Shown: positions 1 to 8,660 of the stretch, piece by piece
Numbering within the stretch: position 1 is the first letter of the stretch
How the letters are laid out: every line of letters starts with the position of its first letter
Source of the DNA: Methanobacteriota archaeon
Lineage (GTDB): Archaea; Halobacteriota; Methanosarcinia; Methanosarcinales; Methanosarcinaceae
DNA length: 64,000 nucleotides
Direction: 5' to 3'
NCBI GenBank assembly: GCA_023399215.1
Contig: JAEWQJ010000033.1
Span: 176,255 to 240,254, forward strand
Notes under the pieces: model-generated
Told to the model about the DNA's origin: nothing
Database searches by the model: none
What the model saw: the letters and a program-made list of their open reading frames with translations, nothing else
Program-made: the position numbers and the translations under genes

Positions 1-1
1 G

Positions 2-2683
2 GCGCTGGAAGTTACCAGCAGCCAGTTTGGTTTCATCAATGAAATGGGTGCCGACGGGTTGCTTCACGATGTTGCAAAAAGCCAGCTTGCATGGGAACAG
101 TGCCTTATGTACGACAAGACAGGGCACCGCAGTTTTCCGAGCGATTTTGCTGTTCATGGCCTGTACGGCAGTGTCATTAACAACGAGAAAGGTTTCTTCA
201 CCAACGACCCACTATCACATTCCGACAGTATTGGTTTGCCGCATGGACATCCGCCGATTACATCGTTTCTTGGCATCCCCCTTGTCCAGGATGGAAAAAC
301 GAGAGGTTTGATTGCGGTTGCAAATCACGACGGCGGTTATAGCTACGAACAGCAGGAAGATCTTGAAGCTATCGCGCCGGCTGTAACGCAGGCTCTGCAG
401 AGAAAAAGGTCGGAAGAAGCTCTGAAATTATCAAATATTTATAATCGTAGCCTGATTGAAGCTAGCCTGGATCCCTTAGTAACCATTGGACGTGATGGTA
501 AGATTACGGATGTTAGTGGCGCTACTGAACTGGTTACTGGATATTCAAGAAATGACTTGATTGGGACTGATTTTTCAGATTATTTCACTGAGCCCGAGGA
601 AGCTAGAAAAGGATATCAGCAGGTGTTCATGCACGGTGAGGTTAGGGACTACCCTCTGGAGATTCGGCATAAGGATGGACATATAACTCCCGTTTTGTAC
701 AATGCTTCAGTTTATAGAGACGAAAATGGTAAGGTTATTGGGGCTTTTGCTGCTGCACGTGATATTACTAAACTCAAGAAAGCAGAAGAAGCTCTAAAAA
801 GAGTGCACGAGAGTCTGGAAGAAAAAGTTAAAGAACGTACATCAGAACTTGAGAAAGCTTATAATTCATTGAAAGAAAGTGAAAAACGCCTTGCTGAAGC
901 TCAAAAGATAGCTCAGATTGGAAACTGGGATTGGGATCTCGTAACTGGTGAAGCATACTGGTCCGATGAAATGTATCGGATTTTTGAACGTAATCCTCAT
1001 GAATCAGGTGCAACTTACAAAGAACTTTTAAATTATATACACCCCGACGATCGAGATTATGTTGATAAAGCTATCAAGAAATCATTAAATAAAAATCCTC
1101 TTGGCATTGATTACAGGATTGTCCTGGCTAATGGAGAAGAACGTACAGTCCATTCTCAACCCGAAATTATTTTTGATGAAAAGAATAACCCTGTTCGAGT
1201 AAAAGGAGTAGTTCAGGATATTACTGAACATAAAAGAGCAGAAGAGAAACTTCAGATACTGGCAAACGCTGTGGAATCTTCGAATGATGCTATTATAACT
1301 CTGTCTCTTGAGGGTATCATTACCAGCTGGAATAAGGCGGCAGAACAGGTTTATGGTTATTCAGCCGAGGAAATTTTGGGAAAAGACGTATCCATACTTG
1401 AACCAGAAAATTTCAAAGAGGAAATTAAGCAGTTTTCTGAAAAGATTAAACAGGGAAAAAAGATCCAGCACTACGAAACTTTGCGGATGAAAAAAGACGG
1501 TACTATTATAAATATTTCAGCAGCTCTCTCTCCGGTGTTTGACGTCGCTGGAAAACTCGTGGCCATTTCAGCTATTGTAAGAGATGTTACTGAGCGCATC
1601 AGGGCGGAAGAAGCGCTGCGTGAGAGTGAAGCGCGCCTGCGCCAGTTTTATGAGTCGGATATGATTGGTGTATTTTATTTTAATCTGGACGGTTCGATCA
1701 CCGATGCCAATGACAAGTTACTGGATATCGTCGGTTACACGCGTGAGGACTTGCAGACTGGAAAGGTTAAATGGGATAAGATGACTCCACCGGAATACTG
1801 GTCCCTGGACGAACGAGCTATTGCTGAACTGAAAACTATTGGGATAAGAGAACCCCAGGAGAAGAAATACATCCGCAAAGATGGCTCACACGTGCCTGTT
1901 ATTGTGGGGGTAGCTACCTTAAACCAGGGTAACGAAGGCATAGCCTTTGTTCTTGACATTACCGAGAAGAAAAAGGCAGAAGAAGCTCTGGCAAATATCG
2001 AGACCGCCCGTAAGAAAGAAATCCACCACAGGATAAAAAATAACCTGCAGGTTATCTCTTCTCTCCTTGATCTTCAGGCTGATAAGTTTAATAACCCGAG
2101 AGTCATTGAGGCTTTCAGAGAAAGCCAGAACCGGGTTATATCTATGGCTCTCATCCACGAAGAATTATATAAAGGAGAAGAAACCGAGACACTCGACTTT
2201 TCAGCATACATAAGAGAGCTGGCTGAAAACCTTTTCCAGACTTACAGCCTTAGTAACAAGAACACCCATCTGGGTATGGATCTGGAAGAAAATGCATTCT
2301 TTGATATGGATGTTGCTGTCCCGCTAGGAATTATTGTTAATGAACTGGTTTCTAATTCTCTAAAACATGCATTTTCGGGCAGAGACAGAGGAGAAATCCA
2401 AATCGAACTCCATAGAGAAGAAAACGGGGAAGACAGAAAGGAAGGCGATAGGCGCACCAGTTTTGTTCTGACAGTATCAGATAACGGCGTTGGTATTCCT
2501 GAAGACCTTAATATTGAAGATCTTGATAGTCTTGGGTTTCAGCTGATAAACACTCTTGTAGATCAGTTAGATGGGAAACTTGAACTGAAAAGAAATGATG
2601 GAACCGAATTTGCTATAAGGTTCACAGTCAAAGAAGAAAATAATAATCAGACACCAGCTCCGTCAAAACAATTAACGGACTAA
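2..2683 (+). CDS. Multi-PAS sensor histidine kinase, 5' end outside the window
   Basis: The open frame runs from base 2 to the stop with no plausible start, so this is the last 893 residues of a longer protein. It opens inside a GAF domain (to about residue 135), followed by four PAS domains (about 141-258, 297-410, 416-535, 545-660; the second has the PAS_3 look, GNWDWDL), a HisKA_2 dimerisation region with H-box HHRIKNNLQ near 676, and a HATPase_c domain with N-box NELVSNSLKH near 780 and DNGVGIPE near 827. No membrane segment is visible, so the part seen is probably cytosolic. No receiver domain or response regulator is adjacent, which is usual for Methanosarcina orphan kinases. Its catalytic end closely resembles that of the kinase at 20909-23095. 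Ligand unknown. Confidence 0.93.
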   Translation, partial: ALEVTSSQFGFINEMGADGLLHDVAKSQLAWEQCLMYDKTGHRSFPSDFAVHGLYGSVINNEKGFFTNDPLSHSDSIGLPHGHPPITSFLGIPLVQDGKTRGLIAVANHDGGYSYEQQEDLEAIAPAVTQALQRKRSEEALKLSNIYNRSLIEASLDPLVTIGRDGKITDVSGATELVTGYSRNDLIGTDFSDYFTEPEEARKGYQQVFMHGEVRDYPLEIRHKDGHITPVLYNASVYRDENGKVIGAFAAARDITKLKKAEEALKRVHESLEEKVKERTSELEKAYNSLKESEKRLAEAQKIAQIGNWDWDLVTGEAYWSDEMYRIFERNPHESGATYKELLNYIHPDDRDYVDKAIKKSLNKNPLGIDYRIVLANGEERTVHSQPEIIFDEKNNPVRVKGVVQDITEHKRAEEKLQILANAVESSNDAIITLSLEGIITSWNKAAEQVYGYSAEEILGKDVSILEPENFKEEIKQFSEKIKQGKKIQHYETLRMKKDGTIINISAALSPVFDVAGKLVAISAIVRDVTERIRAEEALRESEARLRQFYESDMIGVFYFNLDGSITDANDKLLDIVGYTREDLQTGKVKWDKMTPPEYWSLDERAIAELKTIGIREPQEKKYIRKDGSHVPVIVGVATLNQGNEGIAFVLDITEKKKAEEALANIETARKKEIHHRIKNNLQVISSLLDLQADKFNNPRVIEAFRESQNRVISMALIHEELYKGEETETLDFSAYIRELAENLFQTYSLSNKNTHLGMDLEENAFFDMDVAVPLGIIVNELVSNSLKHAFSGRDRGEIQIELHREENGEDRKEGDRRTSFVLTVSDNGVGIPEDLNIEDLDSLGFQLINTLVDQLDGKLELKRNDGTEFAIRFTVKEENNNQTPAPSKQLTD

Positions 2684-2751
2684 TAGCGCCATCTGTAATT
2701 GTTATAATGGATCTTTAAGGGCTTTGTTCAGGCTCCTAGCTGACTCAGTAC

Positions 2752-2948
2752 CAAAATCCAGTGATAGTACCAAAATCCAGTGATAAATGTAAAATTCAAA
2801 ATCACTAGATTTTGTAATTGGCTACAATCCTTGTGATATAACTCAGAGATTGAAGTCTTAAGATGTCGAATATTGATTTTGATGAATATCGGATGCTTCT
2901 TGTTAATTCAGATTTTCAATCAAGAAATACAAAAATCACTAGATTTTG
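2752..2948. repeat. Four copies of a 14-bp motif, two direct and two inverted
   Basis: CAAAATCCAGTGAT occurs at 2752-2765 and 2771-2784. Its near-reverse-complement ATCACTAGATTTTG occurs at 2801-2814 and 2935-2948. The third copy sits in a palindrome, CAAAATC-ACTA-GATTTTG (2797-2814). All lie in the spacer after the sensor kinase. They could be binding sites for a dimeric regulator or the remains of a mobile element; nothing in the sequence decides. No convincing gene is seen in 2684-3055. Confidence 0.6.
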
Positions 2949-3055
2949 GAACAGAGTCTACATATCTTCAATTAAATAGTTAAAGAAGAATTCTTTAACT
3001 CCTCAAATTTTAAACACTTTTAAGCCTGTTGTGTGTGCACTCCTAATAATCTTGC

Positions 3056-3160
3056 TTACTCAGTTTTTAAAGCATTAATTACAATGTTTGCCAGATCAAT
3101 CAACGACTGTCCTCCATCTGATGAAAGTTTTCCACTCTTAATGTGAGCTTCTATCTGATT
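3056..3160 (-). pseudogene. Orphaned C-terminal segment of the YVTN surface protein
   Basis: Just past the stop of the YVTN gene, another minus-strand frame reads QIEAHIKSGKLSSDGG and continues to an ALKTE stop at 3056-3058. It has no start codon, and a TAG lies immediately upstream in that frame. A short amphipathic C-terminal tail of this kind (SGKLS..., then a helix) follows the propeller in many Methanosarcina secreted proteins; compare the end of the protein at 18711-20162. I infer that the YVTN gene once continued into this segment and lost it by frameshift or small deletion. Confidence 0.5.
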
Positions 3161-4157
3161 AAAGAGGAACTATAAACAGCCCAATGGAAACAGGATAGTT
3201 GCCTACAGGCACAGTGGCTGTAACAGTGTTTGTTGCAGTGTCAATTACAGAGACAGTTCCATTGTAGTCGGAGTTTGCCACATATACCTTTGTTCCATCA
3301 GGGGTTACTGCAACACCATGAGGAATACTTCCCACATTTACTGTGGCTGCAACGGAATTGTTTGATGCGTCAATTACAGAAACGTCATTGCTGCCAGCGT
3401 TCGCCACATATACTTTGGTTCCATCCGGGGACACTGCAACTCCAACAGGATAATCTCCAACATTTACCGTTGATGTAACAGTTTTAGTTTCAGTGTCAAT
3501 TACAGAAACATCGTTGCTGCCAGTGTTAGTAGTATACATCATTTTTCCATCCGGGGAAGCTGCAACTCCAACAGGAATGTAGCCCACAGGCACGGTGGCT
3601 GTAACAGTGTTAGTTGCAGTGTCAATTACAGAAACATTGTTGTTGAATGCGTTTGTAACATACACTTCTGTTCCATCCGGAATGACTGAAACTCCCAGAG
3701 GCCATTTACCTACATCCACCGTTGATGTAACCATATTAGTTGCAGTGTCAATTACAGAAATGTTGTCATTGCCTCCGTTCGCAACATATGCCTTTGTTCC
3801 ATCCGGAATGACTGAAACTCCTAAAGGCCATTTACCCACATTCACAGTTGAGATAACAGTGTTAGTTGCATTATCAATTACATCAACATTGTTGCTGAAT
3901 GCGTTTGTAACATACACCTCTGTTCCATCCGGAGAGACTGAAACGCCAACAGGGTAGTTTCCTACAGGCACAGTGGCTGTAACTGTGTTTGTGGCTGTGT
4001 CAATTACAGAGATATTGTTGCTGCCGGAGTTCGCAATATATGCATATGGTACTGCGCCTGCTATACTCACAATCATTAAAAGAGCCAGCACTGCAATTCC
4101 TAAAACTTTTATGAAGGCATGTTTGCTGTTTGTGTTATCATATGTTATTTTTTTCAT
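3159..4157 (-). CDS. Secreted seven-repeat YVTN beta-propeller surface protein
   Basis: A 332-residue protein with an N-terminal signal or anchor segment (hydrophobic stretch about 17-35, IKVLGIAVLALLMIVSIAG) and seven repeats of about 42 residues carrying the YVTN signature (VSVIDTATNTV..., then SPDGTKVYVAN). Seven repeats would close one complete propeller. The protein should be outside the cell, in or near the S-layer; such proteins are abundant in Methanosarcina and their ligands are unknown. A GGGGGA ribosome site lies a few bases upstream of the ATG. The protein stops directly after the last blade, and a C-terminal tail is found out of frame downstream (3056-3160), so the gene may be a shortened version. 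Confidence 0.9.
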   Translation of the reverse strand: MKKITYDNTNSKHAFIKVLGIAVLALLMIVSIAGAVPYAYIANSGSNNISVIDTATNTVTATVPVGNYPVGVSVSPDGTEVYVTNAFSNNVDVIDNATNTVISTVNVGKWPLGVSVIPDGTKAYVANGGNDNISVIDTATNMVTSTVDVGKWPLGVSVIPDGTEVYVTNAFNNNVSVIDTATNTVTATVPVGYIPVGVAASPDGKMMYTTNTGSNDVSVIDTETKTVTSTVNVGDYPVGVAVSPDGTKVYVANAGSNDVSVIDASNNSVAATVNVGSIPHGVAVTPDGTKVYVANSDYNGTVSVIDTATNTVTATVPVGNYPVSIGLFIVPL

Positions 4158-4493
4158 TTTAATCCCCCAAATACCATTGTTGATGAGAAAAGAGTTTACA
4201 ATAGCTGTCTTTTCATTTTGAACAACTACTTACAAATTCCCCAGTTTGAACAAAAAGAATATATAAATACAAGAATATAAAAGATTGCATATATTAAAAA
4301 ATAGGGATGCTTCGTATCAGTAAGCTATTTTCTTCAAGATTAGCAGGGTATGTAATGGTAAAAGGCTTCTATTCCTTCGAAATTAGGAATTATCAAAGTT
4401 GGTGAAAATACGAAGCTACAAAGCACACTACTTTTTACACGTGAGCCTTACATGCACATACCAGTTACCTTTCCTACATGCACTTACCAGAAT

Positions 4494-4607
4494 AGGCTGT
4501 CCGACAATTATTGGCAGTAATAAAAAAGTGCTAAAAAAAAGCAAATAAGGCCTTTAAATCAAAAAAAAGGAATTTTGTTATTACTGAAGGGAATTGTGGG
4601 ACAGCCT
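4494..4607. mobile_element. MITE-like element, 114 bp with 30-bp imperfect terminal inverted repeats
   Basis: Left arm 4494-4523 begins AGGCTGTCCGACAATT and ends CAGTAATAA. Right arm 4578-4607 is its inverse with 24 of 30 positions matching, including 15 of the outer 16. The 54-bp centre is A-rich and has no coding capacity. No clear target-site duplication is visible (AAT on the left, GTA on the right). It could be a non-autonomous transposon relic or a large hairpin from some other origin; the long matched termini favour the former. Confidence 0.6.
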
Positions 4608-4788
4608 GTAAAGAATTGGGAATTCGTGACCCTCTGCGCTTCCGTTGTAATAAAAATAAATAGGTAACTATAGATGACCAATTTTTGGATGACCCGTTAA
4701 ATATGAGAACTGATTAAATAAAATTGGGTCCTATCGTTACTTTTTTATATTGTGAGGCATATAATATTAATTGGTTCATAAGGGAGTA

Positions 4789-4988
4789 ATCTGTAAATTG
4801 GAGTAAATTCAGGACAGCTTGAAATCTGATCCCTTAATAGACTTCATTGCGCGTATCTGTAAAATGAAGCAAATTCAGGACAGCTTCAAAACTGATCCCG
4901 TAATAGACTTCATTAACGCGTATCTGTAAAATGAAGAAAATTCAGGACAGCTTCAAAACTGATCCCGTACTTCATTTGTGCAGGTCAA
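4789..4988. repeat. Imperfect tandem repeat, 66-67 bp, three copies
   Basis: Units start at 4789, 4855 and 4922. Each begins ATCTGTAAA and contains AAATTCAGGACAGCTT followed by a variant of CTGATCCCGTAATAG. The third copy has a 5-base deletion and then diverges. Copies 2 and 3 could each begin a short peptide (MKQIQDSF..., MKKIQDSF...), which suggests that the unit derives from the start of a lost gene, but no matching downstream gene is seen. Confidence 0.75.
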
Positions 4989-5246
4989 ACCTTGTGAACC
5001 ACCTTCAACCAACTTTTTACCCAACATTCAAACCCAAGATAATTTTCTCATCTTTTACTGCTTCACCGCTTTTTTCGCTCTCTTTTTTCTTCCGTCTTTG
5101 CCGGGCTGTAATCGCTAAAACCTTTGGAGCATATAGTCGGATCTAAAACTGCTGCCTCCAAGGGCAAATATCGAGCCATTTAAAGATGATTCTAGATATG
5201 AAAAAATATTGGCATTGATCAGGATTATTTGGACTGTTTTACTTTA

Positions 5247-5834
5247 TTATGTAGATCGAGCAGCTTTGCGAACGGCAGCCAAGCCTTTCCAATCTTCCAT
5301 GTCGAGTTCCGGCTTTTCGGCCCGATATTTCGCATACAATGCTATTCCCACAGGGTCTTCAAGGATATCGACTTTGACGCCCTTCTCGCGAAGCATCTGT
5401 TCATTACCCGAGGCATTTGTAACATCACCAACGACTACACGGTCGAATTGGCGCATATATATTAACGTGGCACAAATGTCACAGGGACTAAGCGTTGTGA
5501 AAATCGTGGTATTACTGAAGTCCTGCCGTCCTGCATCACGTATGGCTGACGTTTCACCGTGGTTGTAAGGGTCACCATCCTGCACAAGCGTATTGTGTCC
5601 TTTCCCAACAATCCGACGCGTGTTGTTATCGATGATAATGCCACCGATGGGACACCCACCTTCGTCATAGCTTTTTTGCGCAAGTAAAACTGCTATACGC
5701 ATAATATTTTGGTCGCTCAGTTTAATGAAAAATTTATCTTCAACTATCACAGGAAGACTTTTTGTGGGCAAATGAGCAATGACATTAAGCACTTCTTCCG
5801 TAACAGGCGTGTCTTGTGTAATGAAGTGTTTCAT
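5247..5834 (-). CDS. Cytosine deaminase, fungal FCY1-like
   Basis: A 195-residue member of the zinc-dependent cytidine/deoxycytidylate deaminase superfamily. Zinc and catalytic residues are visible: H92-G-E94 and P-C118-xx-C121. The surrounding residues (EGGCPIGG, TTLSPCD, then VVVGDVTN) resemble yeast cytosine deaminase more than bacterial cytidine deaminases, so the likely reaction is cytosine to uracil plus ammonia in the cytosol. About 45 residues precede the usual N-terminus of the domain and are unassigned. I chose the ATG at 5834: a TTG 15 bases upstream keeps the frame open, but GGGGAG lies between the two codons as the ribosome site. The gene stands alone and may have been acquired. 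Another purine or pyrimidine substrate is possible. Confidence 0.85.
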   Translation of the reverse strand: MKHFITQDTPVTEEVLNVIAHLPTKSLPVIVEDKFFIKLSDQNIMRIAVLLAQKSYDEGGCPIGGIIIDNNTRRIVGKGHNTLVQDGDPYNHGETSAIRDAGRQDFSNTTIFTTLSPCDICATLIYMRQFDRVVVGDVTNASGNEQMLREKGVKVDILEDPVGIALYAKYRAEKPELDMEDWKGLAAVRKAARST

Positions 5835-6152
5835 AAACTCCCCTTTCAAATCATTTAGTATAACAGAATTTCAGAGCTACTGGAAGCAATTTAACATATT
5901 CTTTAGACAAAACCTTTGTTTTCAGCGCCAGATCAAGAGTCATAAATCAAGAGTCATAAAATATGTTTAGTTAGGCTCGTATATAAGTAATAGTACATAT
6001 TATTGAAGCCTTAAAGTTAACATTGCTCATTATCAAGTTGTAGGAACGATTTGAATTTTAAGACAATCTCTAAGGTGCTTTAAAATCAGACTTGATACAA
6101 CAGGATATAGTGTAAAAAAGAGTATTAATTAGAACTATTAAAAGTTATTGAG

Positions 6153-6224
6153 TGGACCGGTCGGGAATTGAACCCGAGGCCTCTACCATGCCAAGGTAGC
6201 GATCTTCCCCTGATCTACCGGCCC
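6153..6224 (-). tRNA. tRNA-Ala (anticodon GGC)
   Basis: The minus strand folds as a complete 72-nt cloverleaf: acceptor GGGCCGG paired with CCGGTCC, anticodon stem CTACC/GGTAG with loop TTGGCAT, and T arm TCGGG-TTCAATT-CCCGA. Anticodon GGC reads GCC alanine codons. The 3' CCA is not encoded. Confidence 0.95.
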
Positions 6225-6447
6225 ATTTCAGGCTTTACTTCATCAGCATCCCTCATACACTCAATATGTTATATAAAGCTGTCGCCACACAGGCTTGACG
6301 TCTTGCAAATAAATTTATGAAGCATAGAAATTTAAGAGCTTCAAGCAAAAGTTATAAGTAGTAAATTGAGTATTAGAAGTGTTGTCGGATTGGGAAGCTT
6401 TCCCGGAAAGCCTTTCTACTTCGGTAATTTTAAAAAACCTGACATTT

Positions 6448-6524
6448 GGGCCCGTAGCTTAGCTTGGTGGAGCGCACGGCTGATAACCGTGAGGTCCTGC
6501 GTTCGAATCGCAGCGGGCCCACCA
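6448..6524 (+). tRNA. tRNA-Ile (anticodon GAT), copy 1
   Basis: A 74-nt cloverleaf plus an encoded CCA. Acceptor GGGCCCG pairs with CGGGCCC; anticodon stem CACGG/CCGTG holds loop CTGATAA; the T loop is TTCGAAT. Anticodon GAT reads AUC/AUU isoleucine codons. An identical second copy starts at 6586. Confidence 0.96.
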
Positions 6525-6585
6525 TGATTTGATAATCCTTTCTAAGGAGAATTTTCAGGTTTTACAACCTCATTTACTTTCGATC

Positions 6586-6662
6586 GGGCCCGTAGCTTAG
6601 CTTGGTGGAGCGCACGGCTGATAACCGTGAGGTCCTGCGTTCGAATCGCAGCGGGCCCACCA
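6586..6662 (+). tRNA. tRNA-Ile (anticodon GAT), copy 2
   Basis: Identical in mature sequence to the copy at 6448-6524, including the encoded CCA, and separated from it by 61 bases of unrelated spacer. The pair is probably a tandem duplication kept identical by recombination or selection, and may be read as one transcript. Confidence 0.96.
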
Positions 6663-6706
6663 AATATTTTTTTGAATATAATTCTGTTTTGAACTTTTGT
6701 TGAGCC

Positions 6707-6787
6707 TTTTTTAGAGTTTTCATCATATTTTTGAAGATTTTCATTATAGTTTTGGAGTTTTTCATCATATTTTTGGAGTTTTTCAAC
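6707..6787. repeat. 21-bp tandem repeat, nearly four copies
   Basis: Units at 6707, 6728, 6749 and 6770 are variants of TTTTTGGAGTTTTTCATCATA. The minus-strand frame across them codes a repetitive Met/Lys/Asn peptide, but that frame also runs through the second tRNA-Ile, so it is not a gene. A separate 24-bp direct repeat (AAACTTAGAAAAACGAT...) occurs at 6832-6855 and 6864-6887. Confidence 0.7.
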
Positions 6788-7077
6788 TTTAGAAGAATAA
6801 ACTCGAAAGAAACAATTTCAGAAAAACCAATAAACTTAGAAAAACGATAAACTTAACAAAACTAAACTTAGAAAAACGATAAACTTAGAATAAGAGTAAA
6901 TTCCGAAAAAACATAAACTGAGAAAAAACCAATCTCCTAAAAAGTAAATTAAAGATATTACATAAAACAGGAGATATTATAAATGCCCTTTAAATGAATA
7001 TCTTTATTGAGTGTATATGTAATGAAATATTAATCATCAGGGAAAATTTAGATTGGGGCAAATCCCCATGAATAGTT

Positions 7078-7491
7078 TCAGGCAATGTGTTTCAGGCGTT
7101 CAATATTTTTGAACACGATTTTGCTTTCGGCTACAATATCTTCTTCGATCTTGTTGACAATATAATCCATTGGGACTGTAAGCCTGTATAACTTTACCGG
7201 TCTGCCTTTACCCTTTGATTTCTTTTCTTCCCGGATATCAATCCAGTTATTTTCGCGGAGATACCGCATTGCAACACTGACTTCAGGTTGTCTCAAGCCT
7301 GATACCATTTCAATGCTCTGGGACGAGATCTCATCTCCTTTTGCAAGGCATGCAAGCGTAAAAGCAATTGGCCTACTAACGTTAATTCTTCTAAATAGTT
7401 CTATCATTTCATGTTCATTTGGTCCCATAGCTACCGGGATCTCTTCTTTTGTGTCAGAGATATCCATAACTGGACCACTTTTATCTACCAT
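7078..7491 (-). CDS. Small winged-helix transcriptional regulator, TrmB/MarR-like (copy 1)
   Basis: A 137-residue DNA-binding protein consisting of little more than one winged helix (about 25-110). Helix-turn-helix residues are seen around SQSIEMVSGLRQPEVSVAMR, followed by a basic wing, EEKKSKGKGRPVKLY, and a C-terminal helix probably used for dimerisation. There is no ligand domain. The layout recalls short TrmB-like regulators of Methanosarcina such as MreA, a known regulator of methanogenesis genes, but I cannot assign orthology. A GGTGAT ribosome site precedes the ATG. A close paralog lies at 8661-9062, most similar in the recognition helix and wing. Target genes are unknown. Confidence 0.85.
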   Translation of the reverse strand: MVDKSGPVMDISDTKEEIPVAMGPNEHEMIELFRRINVSRPIAFTLACLAKGDEISSQSIEMVSGLRQPEVSVAMRYLRENNWIDIREEKKSKGKGRPVKLYRLTVPMDYIVNKIEEDIVAESKIVFKNIERLKHIA

Positions 7492-8660
7492 TTAATCACC
7501 CAAAGAACTATTATATAGTCGATTAATATAAATAGTTGCTTATGTTTTCTTTTTAATATATATCAATAAATAATAATTCATTGAGTGTTTTTAACGTTCA
7601 CTTATTCTAAAAGTGTCCAGATAACATTGTTTTTCGTTTTCGACACCGATTACTAATTTTTATCTTTTTAGTCATAAAATTTTAAAAATATTTAAAAACT
7701 TTAAAATTATCTAAAAATGTAGGAGTTTGGATCTCTTCCATTTCAATCAGGACTACCACATAAAATATGGTGTTTTTTAATTCTGATTTTCTTTTATGGC
7801 TCAAACGTTGGTACCCTCTTAAATTAAATGGAGAATTTTTCAATTTGAGAAATGTGCAACAATTTTAGTATATAGTTGTAAAGTTGAATGCATCACATGA
7901 AGTTGTTTTTTACGTTGTTAAATTTTTAAATTTTTGGCAAATACATGAAATTTACTTTTACCCATACAATTTGAAGAGGATGCAAACTTTGTTACAAACT
8001 TAGTATTAATTTTGACTTTTTAAAAACCCAAGTTTTGCTTCAAACTCAACTTTTTTTAAACTTATGTTTTTTAAATTTAGAAGGGTGTAAAAAGAATTTG
8101 CAGGACATTTTTATACTAAAAATTGCTAAAGCTTACTAGATGCCCTCTTTACCTCTATTGAAATGTTTCTTCCTCGTATCCGTTATAAACTCGATTTCAC
8201 AAAAATGATACAGTTGAACTGAGAAAATCAATAATCTGGACCTATAACTTTATAAATTACAAGTTTAACTGGAGAGTCTATTTGCTTAATTTTGTACTTC
8301 AAGCGCGAAGTTCTGATTTTAACCCGAAAAATTGCTGCTCCTTTGTCGTTTTTGAAGTTTAGATTTAAGTGGAAAAAGAGATATCAAAAGGACCGAGAAG
8401 AGACGAACCGAGAAGAGACATCGCAAAAATGGAAAAAGGAGATCACAAGAAGCAAAAATGATATAACAAGAATTGAGAAAGGAGAAATAATTACAAGGAA
8501 GAACTAAACTTTCCTCAACTACTATACCTTTATAATACACATAACAGATAAGAAGTCAAATCCGGGTTATAAAACCCAGATGTTAGAATTAGAAATTAAG
8601 AATTAAGTTTTCTGAGAATTTATGAAAAACGTTTGTGATATTTCTGCTCTAAAATTAATT
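7492..8660. other. 1.2-kb AT-rich spacer between the two regulator genes
   Basis: The spacer is dominated by A/T runs. The plus-strand frame 8292-8507 (71 residues, very Lys/Arg/Glu-rich) overlaps an antisense frame of similar length, has no recognisable domain and no clear ribosome site, so I do not call it. The length suggests room for a regulated promoter or a long untranslated leader of the 7078-7491 gene, but no specific site stands out. Confidence 0.5.

Larger units (their letters stand above)
4158..5246. other. 1.1-kb spacer with repeats, no gene recognised
   Basis: This AT-rich spacer lies between the YVTN gene and the cytosine deaminase. It holds the inverted-repeat element at 4494-4607 and the triplicated unit at 4789-4988, described separately. 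The short frames at 4931-5146 and 5209-5568 are repeat-derived or antisense to the deaminase. I see no supported gene. Confidence 0.6.

Noticed and set aside
2863..2979. 38-residue frame starting MSNIDFDEYRML
   Set aside because: No ribosome site, it overlaps one of the 14-bp repeat copies, and no family is recognised. It may be a gene fragment, but the evidence is too thin.
3595..3957. 120-residue plus-strand frame across the YVTN gene
   Set aside because: It is antisense to the repeated YVTN codons; such long antisense frames are expected in repeat proteins.
6574..6786. Minus-strand frame with a Met/Lys/Asn-rich peptide
   Set aside because: It runs through the second tRNA-Ile gene and is produced by the 21-bp repeat.
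8292..8507. 71-residue Lys/Glu-rich frame in the regulator spacer
   Set aside because: An antisense frame of equal length overlaps it, there is no clear ribosome site, and the composition is what purine-rich DNA gives by chance.
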